Shown here piece after piece: positions 8,755 through 16,364 of a DNA stretch of 64,000 nt (position 1 is the first letter of the stretch; the number at the start of each line of letters is the position of its first letter). This stretch comes from Hymenobacter cheonanensis. Lineage in GTDB: Bacteria > Bacteroidota > Bacteroidia > Cytophagales > Hymenobacteraceae. Under the pieces are notes generated by a model, which worked only from the letters and a program-made list of their open reading frames with translations, searched no databases and had not been told where the DNA came from. The stretch is from positions 1-64,000 of the forward strand of contig NZ_JAUQSW010000007.1 of assembly GCF_030581075.1 (NCBI RefSeq), written 5' to 3'. The position numbers and the translations under genes are program-made.

Positions 8755-8869
8755 CGAAAAGCGGAGTTGAAGTCAAGAAAATGCCGGCCGGAGCGGGCGA
8801 AAACTGGCGGGAAAGCGGGCGCATACAGCAGCCGGCCAGGCGACAACAACAGGTAGGCATAGTCATCAT
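8702..8869 (-). CDS. poly-cysteine small ORF overlapping the TonB receptor start (candidate cysteine attenuator)
   Basis: The 55-codon frame begins ATG ATG ACT ATG at 8869 and encodes MMTMPTCCCRLAGCCMR near its start: five cysteines within nine residues, in TGT and TGC codons. It continues through the ATG of the TonB receptor (8754) in another frame and stops at 8702-8704, so the two frames overlap by 53 bases. A CCTTTG box at 8879-8884 on the minus strand ends about nine bases before the ATG, so the mRNA could be leaderless. Cysteine-rich short frames upstream of sulfur-assimilation genes are known in mycobacteria to sense cysteine by ribosome stalling; a similar role here is inference. Confidence 0.6.
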   Translation of the reverse strand: MMTMPTCCCRLAGCCMRPLSRQFSPAPAGIFLTSTPLFDESLLPFHHPFPDSLTG

Positions 8870-8878
8870 GGTGAAAGT

Positions 8879-8886
8879 CAAAGGGT
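8879..8886 (-). promoter_or_regulatory. possible -7 box for the small ORF/TonB transcript
   Basis: On the minus strand the bases read ACCCTTTG, one mismatch from the Bacteroidetes -7 consensus TAnnTTTG. It is placed so that transcription would start near the ATG at 8869. A convincing -33 TTTG is not seen. Confidence 0.35.
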
Positions 8887-8919
8887 TTTGAGTAGAGTAT
8901 TTGTCGTGCTGGCGGGGTG

Positions 8920-8960
8920 CCTCACCCCCCAGCCCCCTCTCCTTGGGGAGAGGGGGAGCC
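8920..8960. repeat. REP-like GC-rich palindromic repeat, single copy
   Basis: CCTCACCCCCCAGCCCCCTC, then an eight-base stem CTCTCC/GGAGAG, ends GGGGGAGCC. The same unit occurs as inverted pairs at 14380-14500 and 32884-33007. The bases after it (TAGCGATT) resemble the TGACGATT tail found next to the other copies. It lies just after the cysJ stop codon. Confidence 0.8.
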
Positions 8961-8967
8961 TAGCGAT

Positions 8968-10794
8968 TTAGTACACGTCTTCGAGGTAGCGGCGCTGCTT
9001 GCGTAGGTTTTTGACGTAAGCCGTGGCGTCTTCGGGTGAGAGGCCGGCTTCTTTCTGCACTACTTGGGCTAGCGCAGTTTGCACGGCGTGGCCGAGGCGG
9101 TTTTTATCGCCGCACACGTAGAAGTGCGCGCCGTTTTCGAGCCAGCCGAACACGTCGCGGCTGTTTTCGAGCAGGCGGTCCTGCACGTAGACTTTCTCCG
9201 CCTGGTCGCGCGAGAAGGCCACGTCGAGCCTGGCCAGGCCGCCGCGCTTGAGGTGCTGCTGCCACTCGGCCTGGTAGAGGAAGTCGGTGGTAAAGTGCGG
9301 GTTGCCGAAAAGCAGCCAGTTGCGGCCGCTAGCCCCCAGCTCCACGCGCTCTTCCACGAAGGCCCGGAACGGCGCGATGCCTGTGCCGGCGCCCACCATA
9401 ATGATATCGGTGCCAGCCTCCTTGGGCAGCTTGAAGTACTCGTTGTGCTCCACAAACACGCGCACCTCGTCGCCCACCGCCACGCGGTCGGCGAGCAGCG
9501 ACGAGCACACGCCCTGCTTCTGGCGGCCGTGGGCCTCGTAGCGCACGGCGCCCACCGTGAGGTGCACCTCATCGGGGTGGGCCAGCAGGCTGCTGGCGAT
9601 GGAGTAGGCGCGGGTGGGCAGCGGGCGCAGGGTATCGGCCAGGGCCTGGGGCGTGAGCTGGTCGGTGGGGAAGTCGAGCAGCAAATCAGCCACGTCACGG
9701 CCGTAGAGGTAGGGCTGGAGGCGACTTGTATCGGCCAGCAGGCCGTGCAGCTCGGCGTGGGGGGCTAGCGCGGCGTAGCGCTCCAGCACGTCGCGGGTGA
9801 GCACCGTTAGCTCGCGGCGGCTGGCCAGGGCAGCGGCCAGCGACAGGTTTTCGGCCCCAAGCAGCACCGGGGCCGAGTCGGAGAGGCGCGCGGCACGTAG
9901 CACTTCCTCCACCAGCGGGCTGTGGTTGAGTGGCCGCACGGCCAGCGCATCGCCGGGGGCGTAGGTCAGCCCCGAGCCGGCCAGGTCAAGCTCAATGTGG
10001 TGCGTTTCCTTGTCCGAGCCCCGGCCATTGAGCTGAATGGTTTCGAGTACCTTGGCCGGCCAGGGGTTTTCGGCCGAAAATTGCGCAGTAGGCTGCGGCT
10101 CAGCTACTACGGCGGCCGTGCTGCCAGCCGTAGCGGCTAGGGCCGGCGTTGCGGCCGGCGCCTGGCCGGCCGTTAGTTTGTCCAGCGTGGCGGCTATCCA
10201 GTGCACGGCGGCCGGCTTGTAAGCCACGTCGGCATCGATGCGGTCGAGCAGGCGGGTGGCCCCTAGCGCGGCCAGCCGCTCGTCGAAGTCTTTGCCCGTC
10301 TGGCAGAAATGGATGTAGCTCGTATCGCCCAGCGCCAGCACGGCGTATTTCAGCTTGGGCAGCTTGGGCGCACGCGGGCCGCCGATAAACTGGTGCAGCT
10401 CCTCGGCCGAAACGGGCGGCTCGCCCTCGCCGTGGGTGCTCACGATAATGAGCAGGTTTTGCTCCTGCGCCAGCTGGCGGCCGGGGTAGTCGTTCATGTC
10501 GCGCACCTCGGGCTTGAGGCCGCGGGCAGTGGCGGCTTCGGCCGCCTGCTCAGCTATTTTCTTGCCGTTGCCGGTGTGCGAACCGTAGAGGATAGTCAGC
10601 TTCCCGGCTGGGGTGGCTGGTGCGCTGGCCTCGGCAGCTACAGCGGGGCTAGCCACTGCGCCCGCCGCCCCGCTCGTGGCCTGGCCGTAGAAATAGCCGC
10701 TCAGCCACACCAGCTGCTGCGGCGTGAGGCTAGCCGTAAGCTGCTGAAGGGTAGCCTCATCGAGGCTGGGCGGAAGAATAGGAAGCGTAGGCAT
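8968..10794 (-). CDS. cysJ: sulfite reductase (NADPH) flavoprotein, alpha subunit
   Basis: This 608-residue protein passes electrons from NADPH through FAD and FMN to CysI. The flavodoxin domain lies at about 65-205 (TILYGSHTGNGKKIAEQAAE, STHGEGEPPVSAEELHQF). The FAD-binding part includes RAYSIASS and GVCSSLLADRV, and the NADPH-binding part includes MVGAGTGIAPFRAFVEERV and YVCGDKNRLGHAV. It ends with the family's KNLRKQRRYLEDVY. The first 60 residues are a variable linker-like region with an alanine-rich stretch. It is downstream of cysN by 33 bases in the same direction. Confidence 0.95.
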   Translation of the reverse strand: MPTLPILPPSLDEATLQQLTASLTPQQLVWLSGYFYGQATSGAAGAVASPAVAAEASAPATPAGKLTILYGSHTGNGKKIAEQAAEAATARGLKPEVRDMNDYPGRQLAQEQNLLIIVSTHGEGEPPVSAEELHQFIGGPRAPKLPKLKYAVLALGDTSYIHFCQTGKDFDERLAALGATRLLDRIDADVAYKPAAVHWIAATLDKLTAGQAPAATPALAATAGSTAAVVAEPQPTAQFSAENPWPAKVLETIQLNGRGSDKETHHIELDLAGSGLTYAPGDALAVRPLNHSPLVEEVLRAARLSDSAPVLLGAENLSLAAALASRRELTVLTRDVLERYAALAPHAELHGLLADTSRLQPYLYGRDVADLLLDFPTDQLTPQALADTLRPLPTRAYSIASSLLAHPDEVHLTVGAVRYEAHGRQKQGVCSSLLADRVAVGDEVRVFVEHNEYFKLPKEAGTDIIMVGAGTGIAPFRAFVEERVELGASGRNWLLFGNPHFTTDFLYQAEWQQHLKRGGLARLDVAFSRDQAEKVYVQDRLLENSRDVFGWLENGAHFYVCGDKNRLGHAVQTALAQVVQKEAGLSPEDATAYVKNLRKQRRYLEDVY

Positions 10795-10827
10795 GGCTAA
10801 GAAAAAGCGGGAGCTGGCAAAGCGGAT

Positions 10828-12123
10828 TTAAATGGAAAACGTGGCTTCCACCGGCACTTCCTGGGTGAAGTACTCGGGGTCGGTGGTGGTGATGAGGCCG
10901 GCGGCCAGGGTGGCGCCGGTTTGGTCATCGACCAGGATGAAAGCGCCGGTGTCGCGGTTGTGGCGGTACTCGTCGGCCACCAGCGGCAGGGCAGTTTTGA
11001 GGCGCACCCGCACGATGTCGTTGAGTTTGGCCTCGTCGGTGCCCACGCTCTCGAAAGTTTCGATGTTGGTTTTCTGGAGGATGGTCGTCACAGCGGCCTT
11101 CACCACGGCCGAGTGGTGCTGCACCAGCAGCTTGCGGCCGGCACGCAGGGGCCGCTCGTCCATCCAGCACAGGGTCGCTTCAAACTCGCGCGCCACGGCC
11201 GGGTGGGCATTGAAGGGCACAATGGTATCGCCCCGGCTGATGTCGATGTCATCGCGCAGCCGCAGGATGACGCCCTGCGGCGCCGTTGCCGAGGCCACCT
11301 CCCGCTGGTTTATCTCAATGGCTTCGAGTACCGTTTCGAGGCCCGAGGGCCAGATGCGTACCTTGTCGCCGGCGTGGTAGGTGCCGCTCTGGATGCGGCC
11401 GGCGTAGCCCCGGTAGTCGGGCAGCTCCTCGGTCTGGGGCCGAATGACATATTGCACCTGAAAGCGCGGCTCGTTAGGATTGGCATCGGCGGCCACGGGC
11501 ACGCTTTCCAGGTGTTCGAGCAGGCTAGGGCCGTGGTACCACGGAATGTGCTTCGAGCGGCGCACGATGTTGTCGCCATGCAGCGCGCTCAGCGGAATGG
11601 CCACCACGCTAGCCAGCTTCAGCTGCTCGGCAATGTCCTGGTAGTCAGCCACAATTTTATTAAAAATGACTTCGTCGTAGCCTACTAAGTCCAGCTTGTT
11701 CACGGCCAGCACAAAGTGCCGGATGCCCAGCAGCGAGGCTAGCAGCGTGTGGCGGCGCGTCTGCTCAATCACGCCCTGGCGGGCATCAACCAGCACAATA
11801 GCCAGGTCGGCGTTGCTGGCGCCGGTCACCATGTTGCGGGTGTACTGCACGTGGCCCGGCGCGTCGGTGATGATGAACTTGCGGCGCGGCGTGGTGAAGT
11901 ACTTGTGCGCCACGTCGATGGTAATACCTTGCTCGCGCTCGGCCTTGAGGCCGTCGGTCAGTAAAGCCAGGTCTACCGTGTCACCGTTGGTGGCGGTGCG
12001 CTTCTTTTCGAGCGTTGCCAGCACGTCGAGCGAAACGGAGTCGCTGTCATAAAGCAGGCGGCCGATGAGCGTGCTCTTGCCGTCGTCGACGCTGCCGCAG
12101 GTAATAAAGCGTAGGATATCCAT
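10828..12123 (-). CDS. cysN: sulfate adenylyltransferase subunit 1 (GTPase)
   Basis: This 431-residue GTPase drives APS formation by CysD. It has the G1 P-loop GSVDDGKSTLIGRLL, the G3 motif DAPGHVQYTRNMVTGAS and the G4 motif NKLDLVGY, followed by EF-Tu-like beta-barrel domains. There is no APS-kinase (CysC) extension, which would add about 170 residues. That agrees with the FeS-type APS reductase at the head of the cluster, which uses APS directly. It lies 24 bases after cysD. Confidence 0.95.
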   Translation of the reverse strand: MDILRFITCGSVDDGKSTLIGRLLYDSDSVSLDVLATLEKKRTATNGDTVDLALLTDGLKAEREQGITIDVAHKYFTTPRRKFIITDAPGHVQYTRNMVTGASNADLAIVLVDARQGVIEQTRRHTLLASLLGIRHFVLAVNKLDLVGYDEVIFNKIVADYQDIAEQLKLASVVAIPLSALHGDNIVRRSKHIPWYHGPSLLEHLESVPVAADANPNEPRFQVQYVIRPQTEELPDYRGYAGRIQSGTYHAGDKVRIWPSGLETVLEAIEINQREVASATAPQGVILRLRDDIDISRGDTIVPFNAHPAVAREFEATLCWMDERPLRAGRKLLVQHHSAVVKAAVTTILQKTNIETFESVGTDEAKLNDIVRVRLKTALPLVADEYRHNRDTGAFILVDDQTGATLAAGLITTTDPEYFTQEVPVEATFSI

Positions 12124-12147
12124 TGTCTTAAAAATTAATTGATTAGC

Positions 12148-13044
12148 CTAAAAGTACCCGTTGCGTTTGCGGTCCTCCATGCCGGTTTCGGAGAGGTTGT
12201 CGTCAAGGCGCGTGGCGCCGCGCTCGCTCACCTTGGCCAGCAACAGGTCCTGGATAATGTCATCAATCGAGGCGGCGTCGCTCTCCACGGCGGCGGTGCA
12301 GGTCGAGTCGCCCACGGTGCGGAAGCGCACGCGGCGGTTCACTATCTCGTCGGTTTCGTCGAGGTTGAGATGCTCGCTCAGGCCTAGCAGCTGGCCGCTG
12401 GGCAGCACCACGCACTGGCGCTCATGCGAGAAATAGATTTCGGGCAGCTCGATTTTTTCGCGTTGGATGTAATTCCACACGTCCAGCTCGGTCCAGTTGG
12501 AGATGGGGAACACGCGTACGTTTTCGCCCTTCTGAATGCGGCCGTTGTAGATGTTCCACAGTTCGGGGCGCTGGCGCTTGGGGTCCCACTGGCCAAAGTC
12601 GTCACGCACCGAAAAAATGCGCTCCTTGGCGCGGGCCTTCTCCTCGTCGCGCCGCGCCCCACCAATGCAGGCATCAAACTCAAACTCCTCAATAACATCG
12701 AGCAGCGTGTAGGTTTGCAAGGGGTTGCGGCTAGGGTACTTGCCGCCCGGCTCGCGCAGGCCGCGCTCTCGAATGGTATCCTCCACCTTGCGCACAATCA
12801 ATTTTTCGCCCAGGGAAGCGGCCAGCTTATCGCGGTAATCGATTATTTCCTGGAAGTTGTGGCCCGTGTCGATGTGCACGAGCGGGAAGGGAAACTTGCC
12901 CGGCCGAAACGCCTTTTCGGCCAGCCGCGTGAGGGCAATCGAGTCTTTGCCACCCGAGAATAACAGCGCGGGCCGCTCAAACTGGCCGGCTACTTCGCGC
13001 AGAATGTGAATAGCTTCGGCTTCTAGTCTATCTAAGTAATCCAT
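12148..13044 (-). CDS. cysD: sulfate adenylyltransferase subunit 2
   Basis: This 298-residue enzyme adenylates sulfate with ATP to form APS. The PP-loop motif is in ALLFSGGKDSIALTRLAEKA. VHIDTGHNFQEIIDYRD, IGGARRDEEKARAKERIFS and the C-terminal RKRNGYF are all characteristic of CysD. I chose the ATG at 13044 (MDYLDRLEAEAIHILREVAG), which gives the normal family start. The frame stays open upstream to 13317 only as a shadow of cysH. It lies between cysH and cysN, with 38 bases to the cysH stop. Confidence 0.95.
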   Translation of the reverse strand: MDYLDRLEAEAIHILREVAGQFERPALLFSGGKDSIALTRLAEKAFRPGKFPFPLVHIDTGHNFQEIIDYRDKLAASLGEKLIVRKVEDTIRERGLREPGGKYPSRNPLQTYTLLDVIEEFEFDACIGGARRDEEKARAKERIFSVRDDFGQWDPKRQRPELWNIYNGRIQKGENVRVFPISNWTELDVWNYIQREKIELPEIYFSHERQCVVLPSGQLLGLSEHLNLDETDEIVNRRVRFRTVGDSTCTAAVESDAASIDDIIQDLLLAKVSERGATRLDDNLSETGMEDRKRNGYF

Positions 13045-13082
13045 TGGGTAGTAATAAATTGGTGTTTGGTAAGAAGTAAGAG

Positions 13083-13838
13083 CTAGCTGGGTAGTTTTTC
13101 CACTACCGGGTCGAGGCCTTGGTGGGCGGTGGTGTGGAGGCCACACTCCTTGGCGTCGGTATTTTCCCACCACCAGCGGCCGGCGCGGAAGTCCTCGCCA
13201 GGCTGAATGGCCCGCGTGCACGGCGCGCAGCCAATGCTCACGAAACCTTGCTGGTGCAGCGGATTCACGGGCACGCCGTGCTGCTGGGTGAAGGCCACGG
13301 TGTCGGCCCAGGTCCATTCAAAAAGCGGGTGCACCTTGATGAGCTGATGGCCAGCGTCCCACTCCACCGCGTGCATGTGCTGGCGGTTGGCCGACTGCTC
13401 GGCCCGGATGCCGGTGAGCCAAATCTGGGTGCCGGCCAGCGCCCTGGCCAGGGGCTCCACCTTGCGAATGTGGCAGCACTCCTTGCGGTTTTCGATGCTC
13501 TCGTAGAAGCTGTTAGGGCCTTTTTGAGTCACCAAAGCTTCGACGCTGGCGGCTAGGGGCGCGAAGGCTTCGATGGGCTGGCCGTAGCGGAGCAGCGTCT
13601 TATTCCAGGTCGAGTAGGTTTCCTGAAAATTGCGACCTGTGTCGAGCGTGAACACCCGCACGGGCAGCTCATTGGCAAAAATGAGGTGGCTCAGCGCCTG
13701 GTCCTCCATGCCAAATGACGTCGAAAACGACACGCGGCCCGGAAAGCGCTCTGCAATGGCCCGAATAATCTCCAGCGCGGAAAGCCCGGCCAGTTGCTGG
13801 CGCAGGTCAATGACCTGAGCCTCAAGTATACTATCCAT
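13083..13838 (-). CDS. cysH: adenylylsulfate (APS) reductase, assimilatory, [4Fe-4S] type
   Basis: This 251-residue protein reduces activated sulfate to sulfite with electrons from thioredoxin. PP-loop region: SFSTSFGMEDQALSHLIF. The two cysteine pairs typical of APS-using enzymes are present as KECCHIRKVEP and GCAPCTRAI, and the catalytic C-terminal ECGLH is intact. PAPS-using enzymes such as E. coli CysH lack the two pairs, so APS is the likely substrate. The ATG at 13838 gives MDSILEAQVIDLRQQLAG; an upstream in-frame ATG at 13892 adds an unconserved tail. It is the first gene of the operon and is preceded by about 390 bases of leader with a SAM-I riboswitch. Confidence 0.93.
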   Translation of the reverse strand: MDSILEAQVIDLRQQLAGLSALEIIRAIAERFPGRVSFSTSFGMEDQALSHLIFANELPVRVFTLDTGRNFQETYSTWNKTLLRYGQPIEAFAPLAASVEALVTQKGPNSFYESIENRKECCHIRKVEPLARALAGTQIWLTGIRAEQSANRQHMHAVEWDAGHQLIKVHPLFEWTWADTVAFTQQHGVPVNPLHQQGFVSIGCAPCTRAIQPGEDFRAGRWWWENTDAKECGLHTTAHQGLDPVVEKLPS

Positions 13839-13979
13839 GATGAAAGGGGGTTCTGCGCAGCTCAAAAGCCGCTGAGAAAAAGGTGCCGACACGCGGGGGC
13901 GCTCCCGCTAGGCCCATAAAGACCCAGGGAGCAGCAAGAACCCGAACGGAGTGGTAGCCGGCTGGCCAGAAAGGCGTTG

Positions 13980-14048
13980 CTAAACGCTAACAGCTCCGCA
14001 TAGCTCCCGTGCGCATTCGGCAGGGGCAGCACATACAACAACACCCAT
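13980..14048 (-). CDS. possible cysteine-containing leader peptide before cysH
   Basis: A 22-codon frame in the leader, between the riboswitch and cysH, contains CAAPAECARELC: three cysteines out of 22 residues. No ribosome-binding site is visible, which is normal for this phylum. It may be chance, and is listed because the leader already carries sulfur-responsive control and a denser cysteine frame lies further down the locus. Confidence 0.25.
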   Translation of the reverse strand: MGVVVCAAPAECARELCGAVSV

Positions 14049-14111
14049 GCTGTAGGGCAGCAAGCGAGGTGGTCGTAAAGCGGAGGTTACTAGAGCAGCA
14101 CACGGCAACTT

Positions 14112-14207
14112 GTTTTTATATGGTCAGGACTTGGCACCGTTCCAGCGAATAGCTAGGGGTTGCCGGCGTTTCGTCGAGCCTGTCTCTCCACGCCTCTGTA
14201 TAAAAAC
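14112..14207 (-). ncRNA. SAM-I (S-box) riboswitch
   Basis: Read on the minus strand, the segment contains the S-box core: AGAGGCGTGGAGAGACAGGC, then CGACGAAACGCCGGCAACC, and the 3' part GGTGCCAAGTCCTGAC. A perfect nine-base P1 stem closes it (14199-14207 with 14112-14120). SAM-I aptamers bind S-adenosylmethionine and usually shut off methionine or sulfur genes when SAM is plentiful. It lies 30 bases after the -7 box and about 270 bases before cysH. I could not identify a clear terminator; a weak GC stem at 13893-13908 followed by five T at 13877-13881 is the best candidate. Confidence 0.92.
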
Positions 14208-14236
14208 AATCCTTCTGGCAAGAGGAATTGATGGCA

Positions 14237-14269
14237 CAAAGGTAGAGTCGGAATTTTTAAAATTCCAAA
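14237..14269 (-). promoter_or_regulatory. promoter of the sulfate-assimilation operon with internal palindrome
   Basis: The -7 box TACCTTTG is at 14237-14244 and a -33 TTTG is at 14266-14269 (minus strand), 21 bases apart. This fits the Bacteroidetes TTTG/TAnnTTTG promoter. Between them lies a perfect inverted repeat, GGAATTTT-T-AAAATTCC (14250-14266), well placed for a repressor. Transcription would start near 14230, shortly before the riboswitch. Confidence 0.8.
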
Positions 14270-14379
14270 CTCCTGAGCAAGTCGCTGAAAATCAACGGGC
14301 GGCCCCTCGTTAGAGGAGCCGCCCGTTGGTCCTGACAGCGGTATAAGTTGGGGGCTAGCGGTTTTGTTCTAACGGGCTA

Positions 14380-14500
14380 CCTCACCCCCCGGCCCCCTCT
14401 CCTTAGGGAGAGGAGGAGCCACGGCGGCACAGGCGTTGGCTTGCAGTAGCTAATCGTCAGGCTCTCCCTCTCCCCAAGGAGAGGGGGCCGGGGGGTGAGG
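14380..14500. repeat. REP-like palindromic repeats, inverted pair
   Basis: Two copies of the GC-rich unit face each other: CTCACCCCCCGGCCCCCTCT at 14381 and its reverse complement ending at 14499. The outer 24 bases are perfect inverted repeats. Each copy is itself a small hairpin. Between them is TAATCGTCAGGCTC, also found in the 32.9-kb pair. The pair lies after the stop of the P5C dehydrogenase gene. Confidence 0.85.
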
Positions 14501-14511
14501 TCACCCGTTGC

Positions 14512-16179
14512 TTAAAAGCCGCCCTTGTCCAGGTTCAAATCTTCCTTGGGCGCGGCGCCCATGAAGGGATAGGGGTACTCCACGGGCGGGTTGAACGTTT
14601 CCTTAATAGCGCGCGGCGACACCCAGCGCTGCAAGTTGAGCAGCGAGCCGGCCTTGTCGTTGGTGCCGGAGGCGCGGGCGCCGCCGAAGGGCTGCTGGCC
14701 CACCACGGCGCCGGTGGGCTTGTCGTTGATGTAGAAGTTGCCGGCCGCGTTCACCAGCTTCTTGCTGGCCAGGTCAATAGCGTAGCGGTCCTGCGAGAAA
14801 ATGGCGCCGGTGAGGGCATAGGGCGAGGTGCTGTCTACCAACTCCAGTACCTGCTCAAACTCGTTTTCGTCGTACACATACACCGTCACGACGGGGCCGA
14901 AGAGTTCCTCGCACATGGTGGTGTATTTCGGGTCTTTGGCCCGGATGACGGTGGGCTGCACGAAGTAGCCTTTCGACTTATCGTAGCTGCCGCCGACTAC
15001 AATTTCGGCGTCGGGGCTAGCTTTGGCTTCGTCAATATACTTGGCGAGCTTGTCGAAGCTGGCTTCGGTAATCACGGCGTTGATGAAGTTGGTAAAGTCT
15101 TCGACATCACCCATTTTCATCGACTCCACGTCCTGCTTCACGTAGCCCAGGATTTCATCGGCCAGGTTAGAGGGCAGGTACACGCGCGAGGCGGCCGAGC
15201 ACTTCTGGCCCTGGTACTCAAACGCGCCGCGCGAGATGCCGGTGGCCACCGCCTTGGCGTGGGCCGAGGGGTGGGCGAGAATAAAGTCCTTACCGCCGGT
15301 TTCGCCCACAATGCGCGGATACGACTTGTAGCGGTGGATATTCTGCCCGATTTCACCCCAGATGGTCTGGAATACCTTGGTCGAGCCCGTGAAGTGAATG
15401 CCCGCAAAGTCGCGGTGTTTGAAAATGACGTCGCCGGCCACCGGGCCATCCACGTAAATCAGGTTGATGACACCGGCCGGCACGCCGGCTTCGATGAACA
15501 ACTCCATCAGCACCTGGGCCGAGTAGATTTGCGGGTAGGCGGGTTTCCACACCGTCACGTTGCCCATGAGGGCGGCCGACACGGGCAGGTTGGCAGCGAT
15601 GGATGTGAAGTTGAACGGCGTGAGCGCAAATACGAAACCTTCGAGCGGGCGGTGCTCCAGGCGGTTCCACATGCCGGGCGACGACTCGGGCTGCTGGCGG
15701 TAGATTTCCTGGGCAAAGTGCACGTTGAAGCGCAGAAAGTCAATGAGTTCGCATGCGGCGTCAATCTCGGCCTGGAAGGCATTCTTGCTCTGGCCCAGCA
15801 TGGTGGCCGCGTTGAGGCGGGCGCGGTAGGGGCCGGCCAGCAGCTCGGCCGCTTTCAGAAACACGGCGGCGCGCTCTTCCCAGGGCAGGCCAGCCCAGGC
15901 GGTGCGGGCGGCCAGCGCCGCCTCAATGGCCTGGGTTACGTGGCTGGCATCGCCCTCGTGGAAGTGGCCTAGCACGTGCTGATGGTCGTGGGGCGGGGCT
16001 AGCGGCAGCTTGCGGCCGGTGCGCACTTCCCGGCCGCCGATGTGCATCGGAATGTCGCGCTCAACCTGCTTGATGCGCTTCAATTCTTTAACCAATTCGA
16101 TGCGCTCGGGCGAGCCGGGCGCGTAGCCTTTCACAGGCTCATTAAGGGGGGTGGGAACTCGGAAAAAGGCGTTCGACAT
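14512..16179 (-). CDS. pruA: L-glutamate gamma-semialdehyde (1-pyrroline-5-carboxylate) dehydrogenase
   Basis: This 555-residue aldehyde dehydrogenase completes proline breakdown by oxidising glutamate semialdehyde to glutamate with NAD+. The catalytic cysteine lies in EYQGQKCSAASRVYLP, the general base region is VGETGGKDFILAHP, and the NAD-binding part includes FTGSTKVFQTIWG. FGPVVTVYVYDENEFEQVLE and QQPFGGARASGTNDKAGS are typical of the P5CDH family (length about 540-560). The ATG at 16179 (MSNAFFRVPTPLNEPVKGY) is preferred over the longer frame to 16314 because a -7 box lies 40 bases upstream. No proline dehydrogenase is adjacent. Confidence 0.93.
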   Translation of the reverse strand: MSNAFFRVPTPLNEPVKGYAPGSPERIELVKELKRIKQVERDIPMHIGGREVRTGRKLPLAPPHDHQHVLGHFHEGDASHVTQAIEAALAARTAWAGLPWEERAAVFLKAAELLAGPYRARLNAATMLGQSKNAFQAEIDAACELIDFLRFNVHFAQEIYRQQPESSPGMWNRLEHRPLEGFVFALTPFNFTSIAANLPVSAALMGNVTVWKPAYPQIYSAQVLMELFIEAGVPAGVINLIYVDGPVAGDVIFKHRDFAGIHFTGSTKVFQTIWGEIGQNIHRYKSYPRIVGETGGKDFILAHPSAHAKAVATGISRGAFEYQGQKCSAASRVYLPSNLADEILGYVKQDVESMKMGDVEDFTNFINAVITEASFDKLAKYIDEAKASPDAEIVVGGSYDKSKGYFVQPTVIRAKDPKYTTMCEELFGPVVTVYVYDENEFEQVLELVDSTSPYALTGAIFSQDRYAIDLASKKLVNAAGNFYINDKPTGAVVGQQPFGGARASGTNDKAGSLLNLQRWVSPRAIKETFNPPVEYPYPFMGAAPKEDLNLDKGGF

Positions 16180-16219
16180 AAGCGGGAAAAACGAGGGGCG
16201 AGCTGAAAGAAACGAGGCG

Positions 16220-16227
16220 CAAAGGTA
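16220..16227 (-). promoter_or_regulatory. -7 promoter box of the P5C dehydrogenase gene
   Basis: TACCTTTG on the minus strand, 40 bases before the ATG at 16179, matches the Bacteroidetes -7 consensus exactly. Confidence 0.6.
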
Positions 16228-16299
16228 ACCGGCAGGGCTAGAACGGGGTGGCTGGGGCTCATGCGCCCCCTGGCCGGCCCGGCCGCCCCAATGGGCATA

Positions 16300-16340
16300 A
16301 AAAACGGCGCCCAACCGCTCGGCAAGCAGTTGGGCGCCGT
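16300..16340 (-). terminator. rho-independent terminator of the PID-CTERM gene
   Basis: ACGGCGCCCAAC and GTTGGGCGCCGT form a 12-base stem around a short loop. On the minus strand the stem is followed by TTTTTT. It lies 25 bases after the stop codon at 16365. Confidence 0.85.
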
Positions 16341-16364
16341 AGAGAGGGCTAGTAGCCTCGGGGG

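Noticed and set aside
12148-13317. 389-residue version of CysD
   Set aside because: The extra N-terminal residues are antisense/out-of-frame to cysH; the family start MDYLDRLEAEAIHILREV lies at 13044.
13893-13908. Riboswitch terminator just before cysH
   Set aside because: The stem is only five pairs and the T-run is 12 bases away, so I do not annotate it as a terminator.
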